A stretch of DNA of 34,582 nt from Acidobacteriaceae bacterium (GTDB lineage: Bacteria; Acidobacteriota; Terriglobia; Terriglobales; Acidobacteriaceae), in assembly GCA_003169715.1 (NCBI GenBank), contig PNAR01000330.1, positions 1 to 34,582 on the forward strand, written 5' to 3'. The position numbers and the translations under genes were made by a program. Numbering within the stretch: position 1 is the first letter of the stretch; the number at the start of each line of letters is the position of its first letter. Of the stretch, positions 1 to 7,911 are shown one piece after another. The notes under the pieces were generated by a model. That model was not told where the DNA came from, ran no database searches, and worked only from the letters and a program-made list of their open reading frames with translations.

Positions 1-43
1 CCCCACTCAAGCCAAAACCGGGCTTGAATGGGCCACCGGCCCG

Positions 44-904
44 TTAGATAAAATCAGCGAAGTTGGTGGAGTCTAGTCGCGGTCGAACATCGTCACTCGG
101 CGCTGGATCATCGAGCTGAATGTAGGAGGTGGAGTTCACAAAATTCTGCGAAAAAACCGCGAGACATTCCTTTCCTGTCAAGGCTGAATCGTGCAAAATG
201 CCTTCAATTCCTGCGTCCACCGCAATGCCCCCAAAAATCTGACCTGCTGCAGGAACGTCATAAAGCAATGGCCAGTTCCTCCAATTGTCGTACATTAGCA
301 CGCTTTTCAACTCCGCCTCCGTAGTAATCAGTTGCAACGGGAAGCCCAACCGTCGCGCTTCCAAAATCAGCGGTTTCGAGAGCCTGAACGACTTGATCAG
401 ATTAACCAACGTCGACAAATTGCTTGACGCACGAACGTCCAAAACGGACTCCAACTTTCCGCTGACTGATACGGCGCTTATCGAATCCGGCTTGGTAAGT
501 GCCAGTTCTTCCGGCGTAAGCGATCCCACGTTCTTGTCGCGCCCAAGGACTTCCGCGAGAGCCGTGCCTTTATCAGATGCTAGGTACAGGGCGGGAAACA
601 TTGGATAGCGTGTAGGATCTATCGCGCCAACGTTGAATCGGCCGCCCGGATCGCTGAGACTGCCCTTGGCACTCAGGGGATCGAGAGAATATTTGTACTT
701 AACGACTCTTTGCCATCTTAAAAATTGAAAACCAGATGCCGCCCCTCGAAGTGAGCTGTTTAGTTGTTCGCGGATTTTTTTTCTTTGAAAGGCCAGCTCG
801 GAGTAGTAGCGCCAATGAAACTCAACCAGGTCTTCGTAAAATTTCTTTGACCTGACGATGTCAGAGATGCGCCCCGATTCGAGCAACTCCCATCGGCGGG
901 TCAT
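44..904 (-). CDS. RES-domain toxin (long variant, about 286 aa from the ATGA-overlap start)
   Basis: RES-like segment 'GGRFNVGAIDPTRYPMFPALYLASDKGTALAEVLGRD'. The ATG at 904 overlaps the antitoxin stop (ATGA), so the 327-aa ORF call is probably over-extended. Confidence 0.8.
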   Translation of the reverse strand: MTRRWELLESGRISDIVRSKKFYEDLVEFHWRYYSELAFQRKKIREQLNSSLRGAASGFQFLRWQRVVKYKYSLDPLSAKGSLSDPGGRFNVGAIDPTRYPMFPALYLASDKGTALAEVLGRDKNVGSLTPEELALTKPDSISAVSVSGKLESVLDVRASSNLSTLVNLIKSFRLSKPLILEARRLGFPLQLITTEAELKSVLMYDNWRNWPLLYDVPAAGQIFGGIAVDAGIEGILHDSALTGKECLAVFSQNFVNSTSYIQLDDPAPSDDVRPRLDSTNFADFI

Positions 905-1290
905 CTGCGCTGTTCGTTTTCGGACAAGGCCTGTAGAATGAACTGGCGGAGCTTCTTGAATCTCCCGATTTTTATCATGTCTCGGGGCGCGATGTCTCCC
1001 AAGAGCGGGTTCGGGGTTTTGAACCACAATACTGTTTTTTGTTCGTCCCTAAAAAACTGTGCAACGAGGTTAAGAGCAACAGCCCACTCTTGGATACGGT
1101 CCTGCAACTCCTTCGGCATCTTGGGCGGGTCATACCGGACCGAATGCAGCGAGATGTGCGAAGCCCTTGCCACGTCCTTCTTCCTAAAATCCAGAAGGTT
1201 TATGACCTTTTCGTAGTCGGTATCGCCGGAAGGAAAGAGACTGAGATAATCTTCCTTCGGAATAGTCTCAAACAGTGCAAGTCCGCCCAT
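901..1290 (-). CDS. MbcA/ParS/Xre-like (DUF2384) antitoxin
   Basis: C-terminal 'WFKTPNPLLGDIAPRDMIKIGRFKKLRQFI' matches the antitoxin toxin-binding motif; 4-nt overlap with the downstream RES gene. Confidence 0.78.
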   Translation of the reverse strand: MGGLALFETIPKEDYLSLFPSGDTDYEKVINLLDFRKKDVARASHISLHSVRYDPPKMPKELQDRIQEWAVALNLVAQFFRDEQKTVLWFKTPNPLLGDIAPRDMIKIGRFKKLRQFILQALSENEQRR

Positions 1291-1404
1291 TCAATTCACT
1301 CCATTCTTATTCCACATTTAGTCCATAATTGTACCACGCCGGGTGCCCCAGGGCCTCCCTTGGGCTTGTCGAAGGGTTCGCGTCGGGTTTTGACGCTAAC
1401 CTGG

Positions 1405-1468
1405 GTCAGCCAATACCGACGCGGCTCCCAGGTTACCGCCCAAAAACCGGGCGGAAACCTGGGGCACC
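1405..1468 (+). repeat. Dispersed repeat copy A (gtcagccaataccgacgcggctcccaggttaccgcccaaaaaccgggcggaaacctggggcacc)
   Basis: Near-identical copy in the same orientation at 5873-5927. Confidence 0.85.
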
Positions 1469-1534
1469 GGGCATCTCGAAGCGCAGCCGCATGCGTTCGA
1501 GGCATTCAATAAAAAGCTAGCAATGCCCATGTGG

Positions 1535-1554
1535 GTCGGACACTCTTGTCCGAC
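1535..1554. repeat. Perfect short palindrome GTCGGACA-CTCT-TGTCCGAC
   Basis: 8-bp arms with a 4-nt loop, read directly. Confidence 0.8.
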
Positions 1555-1830
1555 GCCTCTGACGTTGGTGTTGGGGTTGGTTCTAACCAAGCCCGGCCGG
1601 ATTCGTGGAATCGTTTCAATCCGCCCGTCATGCGAGACACCATGCGCTCGACAGCGATGCGCTGTCAGTGAGCCCAGAGCCTACTGAGCTTGTCGAAGGG
1701 TGAGCGCCAAAGAACGGCGCGAACCTGGGCACCGGCCATTCACCCCAAACCACCGACTAACCCTCGTCATTCCGAACGGGCGCAGCCCGGAGGAATCTGC
1801 TTTTCCATTCCGCCCAGACGGTTGGCCGAT

Positions 1831-1860
1831 TCTAAATTTCGCGTTCTTTGCGAAATTAGA
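1831..1860. repeat. Hairpin with conserved core TTTCGCGTTCTTTGCGAA
   Basis: TCTAAATTTCGC/GCGAAATTAGA arms; the core is shared with 6824-6855. Confidence 0.75.
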
Positions 1861-2267
1861 GTGGGGATGTTGGACGCTGGCGCAACCAGCATGAAGTCCC
1901 CGTGCGCGGTGAACCTACGCAATGCAGTGACGGTGTCGCAACAGCGCACGGGGAAACGCGTAGCCCAGCTTAGTCCCGCACGAATGAATGAGGTGTGCGC
2001 CACTCTGCGCTTCTCCCTGGGTTGCGATGCAAACTAGGGATTGGGGACGTTCCGTCTGTCCTCTGAATCTCCCTGTCCATCGGTGGAATTGCCCCACTCA
2101 CACCAAAAACAGGCTTGAATGGTACTCTCGTGCGAGGCCACCCATCTCCTGTGTATAATTATCTATTCTTATGCATTCCCCTCCCACCAATTTACGCGAA
2201 ATGAACTCTAACGTTTACGCACTTCGAAAGCCTTCCCTTTAGCTCCCTACTACCGCTTAGTAATTTA

Positions 2268-3551
2268 TTGGTGACAACCCGAATTCAATGGTTACTTAGC
2301 CTTTTGGGGGCTAAGTTGGAGGCGTTCGTGAAAAGTCGAAACTCTCGCGATAGGGCAGTTCCGGAATTCCGTGGAATTCGCAAAATCGGCGGAGCCGCCT
2401 CAGTTTTCTGCGATGAAGCCGGGTTCACTGGGAACAATCTGCTCGACAGCGCGCAAGAAGTCTTTGTTTTTGCGGGAGTTGCAATGCCCGGTGAGCGAGC
2501 AATTGAGGTCGTTGAACGCACACGACGCGATTTCAGGCTTCAAGGTAAAGAACTCAAAGGAAGTCGGATGTTAAAAACCGAGGCAGGTCGCCGGGCAATA
2601 ACCGCCATGCTGGAGGGATGCGCTGAACAGGCGCGGCTAGTGTCTCATTTAAAGAAATTTGCGCTCGCATGCAAATTCTTTGAATACATCTTTGAACCTG
2701 CATTGGCCGAGCAAAATTCACTTTTCTATAGTGTTGGATTTCACCTGTTCATTGGGAATCTCATGTTTGCCTTGTTACGAACAAGAGATGAATCCGCAGA
2801 GGTAATATTTGGAGAATTTTCAACATTTATGCGAGAAGGTAAGCTTGAGGCACTCGAAAAAATATTCCCACAACCAGGCAACGTAGAGTGGACTTCAAAT
2901 CCGCTCGCCGCTATATCTCTCTTCGCGATGACAAATAGAGCAGCTTTGCAATCGGAACGGGAAAGGACTCACAGTGCGACCGTTCTGAATTGGATTTTAG
3001 ACTTGACTACGACATCGCTCTTTAGCGTCTTGCGTTATTGGGGCGAGGTGTACGACGAAATTGACGTCTTTTGTGACAAATCAAAACCATTGGAAACGGA
3101 AATTGACATCCTAAAAAACATGGTTGGTCGCCGCGACCATATCCGTATGCAAATGTTTGGCAAGGATACCCAATTTACGTTCAACCTCATTCGTGAGCCG
3201 TCGCTAGTTGATTCTAAAGATTACGCCGGGGTGCAGATTGCAGATGTTTTCTCCTCAGCTGTCGCGAGCGCATGGCAAAAAAATTATTGGCAGCAAGCAG
3301 ATTCGACCGAAAAACGATGGCTGGATATAACCTTGCAATGTCATCTTGAGGACAACGTGTGGCCAGATTTGGAAAAAATCAATCTTAAAACCCGCTCGGG
3401 TTTCGTCAATGCCACAATCTTGCTTGAATTGGCACAAAGAAGTCTGAAAAAGGAAAATCTGTTTCGCGAAATGCCGGAATTTATCGCTATTTGCAATTTG
3501 GGATTTCAGGATTTCCTTCGAACCAATCGTAAACAGCGCCGGTTAAAGTAG
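2268..3551 (+). CDS. DUF3800 domain protein
   Basis: 'VFCDEAGFTGNN...FVFAGVAMP', internal 'DVFCDKSKPLE' and late 'GVQIADVFSSAVASAW' fit DUF3800. Start is TTG 2268 or GTG 2271. Confidence 0.75.
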   Translation: MVTTRIQWLLSLLGAKLEAFVKSRNSRDRAVPEFRGIRKIGGAASVFCDEAGFTGNNLLDSAQEVFVFAGVAMPGERAIEVVERTRRDFRLQGKELKGSRMLKTEAGRRAITAMLEGCAEQARLVSHLKKFALACKFFEYIFEPALAEQNSLFYSVGFHLFIGNLMFALLRTRDESAEVIFGEFSTFMREGKLEALEKIFPQPGNVEWTSNPLAAISLFAMTNRAALQSERERTHSATVLNWILDLTTTSLFSVLRYWGEVYDEIDVFCDKSKPLETEIDILKNMVGRRDHIRMQMFGKDTQFTFNLIREPSLVDSKDYAGVQIADVFSSAVASAWQKNYWQQADSTEKRWLDITLQCHLEDNVWPDLEKINLKTRSGFVNATILLELAQRSLKKENLFREMPEFIAICNLGFQDFLRTNRKQRRLK

Positions 3552-3675
3552 TAGTTGGGGCGAGTGGCCTTCGACACCAGCGAAGGCCTAAACCCCGCTG
3601 TTCGCTTTGAAACGACTGTCGCGAAACCGCTAACTTCTTCAGTTAGCTGGAACTGTTTTCGATTTGTGGCTTCTC

Positions 3676-5781
3676 TCAACGTCCGCAACAGCGTTTAAAC
3701 TTCTTGCCGCTCTTGCACGGGCACGGCTCATTTCTTCCTATTTTCCGGCCTTCCGCAGTCATGGGCTTGCCCCGAAGTTGAGCCGCCTGGCTTTCTAACT
3801 CTGGATCGTACCGCCGCTCGTAATTGGCAAAAACGATCACGTCAACGAGGCGCGGACTCGTCGCTAAACACCCCAAACCTAGCCAAACGTCTGCGTTTGA
3901 TTTGTATTTGGCGACCTCCGACAGCCAGAGCAGCTTCTCTCTGAGAATTGACGGTGAGCTAGGTTCGCAAAGAACTGTGATTCCGCTACGAGTTTCGGCC
4001 ATGGGTAGTCTCATGTCGTGCGGCTGTTGATCGGCTTGGGTCTTTCCTTTCGTGAGCCTTAGAGCTTTTATCAAATCGTCAGCGCCCTGACCGGACAAGT
4101 CGTAGAGGAAGAAGATGGCATCCGTGAACTTGGGCTCCCTTGTGGCCTTGACCTGATCGATTAATGTTTGGAAGTCCTCATTCCTCCATGTGGAGCGCAG
4201 CTTATCCGCAGCATCGGTGCGTGGAACGGAGCCTCGTACAACTTGAAAATTTGCGTCTATTAGCTGCGCAAAGCTACCGTCTAGTATTTTTGTCGTGCCT
4301 TCGCCTCTAAAGAGCTTATGCCCGAGGTGGTAGCCCAGCAGGCTCATTTCCGAATCGGCCTTGAAGTAATGATTCAGGGCGACTCTTTGGCGGAGATAAT
4401 AAGCGAACTCGAATGGATCTCGGAGGTAGAACGTGAGAACATCGAGGTCCAGTATGCTTAGTGCAATGGGGGTGGGGTCATTCGCTTGCTTTCTCAAGTA
4501 GACGTCGACCTGATGCGTAACCGCAGGGTAGCTGTCGACGGTTACGCAGAGGATATACGCCTCGTCGATTGGTTCGGTAAGTTGTAGCTCGGCACCCTCG
4601 ACAAATAATTTGTTTTTGCCATTTCTTAACACAGTTCTGCTCAAAAGCCCTTGTTCGTAGGCTTCCTGAACCGCCAGTTCAAAATCGGCTACCAACTTCT
4701 TCTCATCTCCACGTTTCGCTACTTCCGTTAATCGCTTTGATTTAACTTGCGCAATTACGGCCTTGTTCCCCACAATCGCAAGGACGTCGATGTCAGTGAT
4801 AGCTTGACCTTTCCGCTCTATGATCTGGACGTTCCGATAAACTTTGCTGGCACCACACGTGCTGGCCAAAAGCTCCGCTGTAACCTCTTCCGCAAAGTCT
4901 CCTCGATGCCGAAGTGCCGCATCCTTGTACTCGCGGTCTCGGTTCATCCAATAGAATGGCGACTCATATATGGCCTCAGACAAATTGAACGCGATTGGCA
5001 GGAACCACCGTCCGTCGCCGAGCCTGATGATAGGCCTTGATTGGGCCTCGTTATATTGGCCCGGCAATTCAAGAGCCGCGTTCGTAGCAGCTGGCGCGAG
5101 CGAGAACACTTCAAGGAATCGTCGAACGGCCCTTGGCGAAAATTCTGACAGGTCACTTTCGCCAAAGCAGAATACCGATAGTCCCGCCGTACAGAATTCT
5201 GCAAAGTTTGGTCGTGATGCCTGGAAAAGATCGTTGAACTTGCGTTCGTGCAGCGTTTTTAGTTTTCGTGCAATATTTGCCATTTCAGCGATGTCAACGC
5301 CGACTTGTTTGCGGAGCCAAGGGGTGTCGTTCTTGTATTTCTTAACCGCGAATTCTTGGTATTGGAAATCGTATGCGCCCGAGGCTGAGTAGAAGATCGG
5401 TTCAGCCATCGTGACCCCTTGGCCGAAAATCTTCCTGTAGTTCTCCTGCGGAGTGCCATCCCCCCGGCCGTGCGAAACGAGCCTGTTAATTTGTTCTAAG
5501 AACGGTTCGTGGTATTTCTTATGAAGTTCTTCAAACATCTGATAGGTCAGTTCGAATCGCTTTGCGGATTCGCCCTCGGTGGGAACTGTGAGATCGACTG
5601 CGTGTTTAACAAACAGACCCACAAGAAGGGTCAATTCCTGAATATTGAGGTGCTCTCTCGGATTAATATCCGCAATCTCTTCTGGCAGGAGGAATAGGTC
5701 ACGCAGCAGAATGAGCGCCAGCGTATACAGATAGCCGCGCTCGCGCGTAAGCGCCTCGATCCTACTTACAATCGTCTTCAA
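3676..5781 (-). CDS. SEC-C motif protein with a putative PD-(D/E)XK (QxK variant) nuclease-like domain
   Basis: C-terminal 'GRNEPCPCKSGKKFKRCCGR' (SEC-C); central 'ITDIDVLAIVGNKAVIAQVKSKRL' resembles an Mrr/PD-(D/E)XK core. Confidence 0.75.
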   Translation of the reverse strand: MKTIVSRIEALTRERGYLYTLALILLRDLFLLPEEIADINPREHLNIQELTLLVGLFVKHAVDLTVPTEGESAKRFELTYQMFEELHKKYHEPFLEQINRLVSHGRGDGTPQENYRKIFGQGVTMAEPIFYSASGAYDFQYQEFAVKKYKNDTPWLRKQVGVDIAEMANIARKLKTLHERKFNDLFQASRPNFAEFCTAGLSVFCFGESDLSEFSPRAVRRFLEVFSLAPAATNAALELPGQYNEAQSRPIIRLGDGRWFLPIAFNLSEAIYESPFYWMNRDREYKDAALRHRGDFAEEVTAELLASTCGASKVYRNVQIIERKGQAITDIDVLAIVGNKAVIAQVKSKRLTEVAKRGDEKKLVADFELAVQEAYEQGLLSRTVLRNGKNKLFVEGAELQLTEPIDEAYILCVTVDSYPAVTHQVDVYLRKQANDPTPIALSILDLDVLTFYLRDPFEFAYYLRQRVALNHYFKADSEMSLLGYHLGHKLFRGEGTTKILDGSFAQLIDANFQVVRGSVPRTDAADKLRSTWRNEDFQTLIDQVKATREPKFTDAIFFLYDLSGQGADDLIKALRLTKGKTQADQQPHDMRLPMAETRSGITVLCEPSSPSILREKLLWLSEVAKYKSNADVWLGLGCLATSPRLVDVIVFANYERRYDPELESQAAQLRGKPMTAEGRKIGRNEPCPCKSGKKFKRCCGR

Positions 5782-5872
5782 GTCGCCTCTCGGTTCGATT
5801 TCAGAGTACAGCTATCAATGGGCTAGCGGAAGAAACGCGGCTACACCACACCCGCGAGGTCGGTCAGCAATA

Positions 5873-5927
5873 CCGACGCGGCTCCCAGGGTTACGGCCCA
5901 AAAACCGGGCGGGAACCTGAGTGCACC
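5873..5927 (+). repeat. Dispersed repeat copy B (gtcagcaataccgacgcggctcccagggttacggcccaaaaaccgggcgggaacctgagtgcacc, core)
   Basis: Direct-orientation match to 1405-1468. Confidence 0.85.
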
Positions 5928-6208
5928 AGCCCCCAGGTGCGAAGAGCCAAACTCGCGACGCGCTATGTCGCAGATTTTCAGGACTAGCGGCATCCATGCC
6001 GTAGACCCATGGATCACCCGCCGGAAGCTGCACTTGCACGGATCCGAAGGCCAAATGTCCCATGGCCCAACTGGCAGCCTAAATCCCCACCGTTTCTTCC
6101 AATCCCCCAAAACTTGTCAATAGGCAGGAATGACACGACAGCATCTAAGCTGAGCAAACGAATGGAAATATATTTCTCTAAACCGTGGCGCATTTACTCC
6201 CCGCAACT

Positions 6209-6217
6209 TGATATAAT
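6209..6217 (+). promoter_or_regulatory. Extended -10 promoter element TGATATAAT
   Basis: TGn directly followed by the consensus TATAAT, about 150 nt upstream of the 6369 ORF. Confidence 0.5.
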
Positions 6218-6263
6218 AAAAGTATAGCTTAGAGAATTGAGCTAACAAATTCGACCGGATCAG

Positions 6264-6297
6264 GCGCGGCTTCTCTCACGAGCCGCGCTTTTCTTTT
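6264..6297 (+). terminator. Intrinsic-terminator-like hairpin in the leader of the 6369 ORF
   Basis: GCGCGGCT-(tctctcacg)-AGCCGCGC followed by TTTTCTTTT. Confidence 0.65.
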
Positions 6298-6368
6298 ACC
6301 CAACCTTTTCGAACAAACATGCACAGCTCTTGGGAGAAATGTGCCCGAAATAAACGAGGAACACACAA

Positions 6369-6806
6369 ATGGATGAGTGCAAGCAATTTAGAACTCTCAA
6401 AGAACGGGGAGAATACGTCGAGCTTCGCTTCATGGTTCAGGCCATGCTCCATGGATTCCAGGTTTCAAGGCCATGGGGCGATTCCTCCTCTTACGATATC
6501 GGGGTTGAGTGCGGCTCCCGCATCTTGAGAGTTCAGGTGAAATCCACCGCTAACCGCACTGGTGTGGGATACTGCTGTAGCTTCAGGCCCAATATCCGCA
6601 GGAAAAAGAAGTACTCGGTTGAACAGATAGAGTTCTTTGCCGCCTACGTCATTCCGCAAGACGCGTGGTACTTAATTCCATCTTCCGTCCTGCTCGAACT
6701 GCCTCGCCAACAAGGCGTAAGGCTCTGCCCCATGGGACCACACAGAAAACCCTACTACAAATTCGAATGCTACCGGGAAGCTTGGGATCTACTGCGCGGG
6801 GATTAA
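6369..6806 (+). CDS. Small PD-(D/E)XK endonuclease (PDDEXK_5 / I-Ssp6803I-like family)
   Basis: 'KERGEYVELRFMVQAMLHGFQVSRPWGDSSSYDIGVECGSRILRVQVKSTA' is typical of this family. Confidence 0.72.
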   Translation: MDECKQFRTLKERGEYVELRFMVQAMLHGFQVSRPWGDSSSYDIGVECGSRILRVQVKSTANRTGVGYCCSFRPNIRRKKKYSVEQIEFFAAYVIPQDAWYLIPSSVLLELPRQQGVRLCPMGPHRKPYYKFECYREAWDLLRGD

Positions 6807-6823
6807 ACCTTCAATGCGGGTGC

Positions 6824-6855
6824 CCCAGCCTTTCGCGTTCTTTGCGAAGGCTGGG
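6824..6855. terminator. Repeat-derived hairpin between convergent genes (possible bidirectional terminator)
   Basis: CCCAGCCTTTCGC-gttcttt-GCGAAGGCTGGG; shares its core with 1831-1860. Confidence 0.6.
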
Positions 6856-6869
6856 TCTTTCAACGGAAC

Positions 6870-7730
6870 TTATCGCAGGCGGTAGGGCCTTCCACGGTAC
6901 ATGCCGACTCGCTCGACGCCACGAATTTGGACCAACTGAACGCTGATATTGTCGCCACCATCCACCTGGTTGGCGAGGCCAACGAGTTTATGCGCGGCAG
7001 CGTTGAGATCCGCGCTGTGAGTCACGATAGTTGCCATTTCAGATGGAGTGACGGCGCCGTGGAGGCCATCGGAGCAAAGCGCGAGCACGTCGCCAACAAG
7101 AACTTGATGCTCGCTGGTCTCGACGTTTACGAACATCTCACCTCCGATCGACCGGCTGAGTACGTGGCGAGTTGGAGACTGAGATGCTTCGTGGCTCGAC
7201 AACAAGCCCATCCTGAGTTGCTCCCCCGCGACGGTATGGTCTCGCGTGAGTAGCGAAGCGTGAGCCCGCCGGATCAGGTAGCAGCGCGAGTCGCCCACAT
7301 GCGCGATGGAGGCGCGATCAAATCGCAGAGCGCAGCCCACGAAGGTTGTGGCCATGGCGGCGCGCCCGAGATTTGACTTCATGCCTGCCTCGTACACTTC
7401 CAGATTTGCGGCTTTGATCAATCGAGAAAGCAACGCCGAATGAGGTTCTTCACCCGGGGCTTCGCGAAATCCCGCGAGCACACTCTCGACCGCGGTATGA
7501 GATGCAACTTCACCTTTGTCCTGGCCCCCGACGCCGTCCGCAAGTGCGAAAAGCCATCCATGAGAACGCACGAGCATCGGCGTGCTGGGGATGAAGTGCC
7601 CGAGGTAGTCCTCGTTGTGAGGACGAACTCTGCCTGTATCCGAGAGTTCGGCGAAGTCAACGTCCAACGTAGGATGAGTTACCAAATGATCCTGTCCGAG
7701 AGTCTCCGGGTTTCGATGGCGATAATTCAT
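6870..7730 (-). CDS. PP2C-family serine/threonine protein phosphatase
   Basis: 'SDTGRVRPHNEDYLG', 'LFALADGVGGQDKGEVAS', 'HVGDSRCYLIR', 'GDNISVQLVQI' are PP2C motifs. Confidence 0.93.
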   Translation of the reverse strand: MNYRHRNPETLGQDHLVTHPTLDVDFAELSDTGRVRPHNEDYLGHFIPSTPMLVRSHGWLFALADGVGGQDKGEVASHTAVESVLAGFREAPGEEPHSALLSRLIKAANLEVYEAGMKSNLGRAAMATTFVGCALRFDRASIAHVGDSRCYLIRRAHASLLTRDHTVAGEQLRMGLLSSHEASQSPTRHVLSRSIGGEMFVNVETSEHQVLVGDVLALCSDGLHGAVTPSEMATIVTHSADLNAAAHKLVGLANQVDGGDNISVQLVQIRGVERVGMYRGRPYRLR

Positions 7731-7801
7731 GTTACCAACAGAATTACGGAGGGCAGTTGCCCTGAAAAATTCCGAAATTACTTGTCGGGCTTCGCTCGAC
7801 C

Positions 7802-7823
7802 GGACAGCCGAGGGCGACTGTCC
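7802..7823. repeat. Short palindromic element GGACAG-n10-CTGTCC
   Basis: Read directly upstream of the PP2C gene. Confidence 0.55.
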
Positions 7824-7911
7824 CTACGCGTGCATGGCATGGTACACGAGCACGGCGAAAGGCGGACGCATTTTACTGCGCCCGCCCATAGTTATTGCGT
7901 TAACGTAATCA

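Noticed and set aside
6209-6368. Group I intron hosting the PDDEXK_5 endonuclease
   Set aside because: No tRNA exon halves or recognisable intron core elements flank the gene; only a promoter and terminator-like hairpin are visible.
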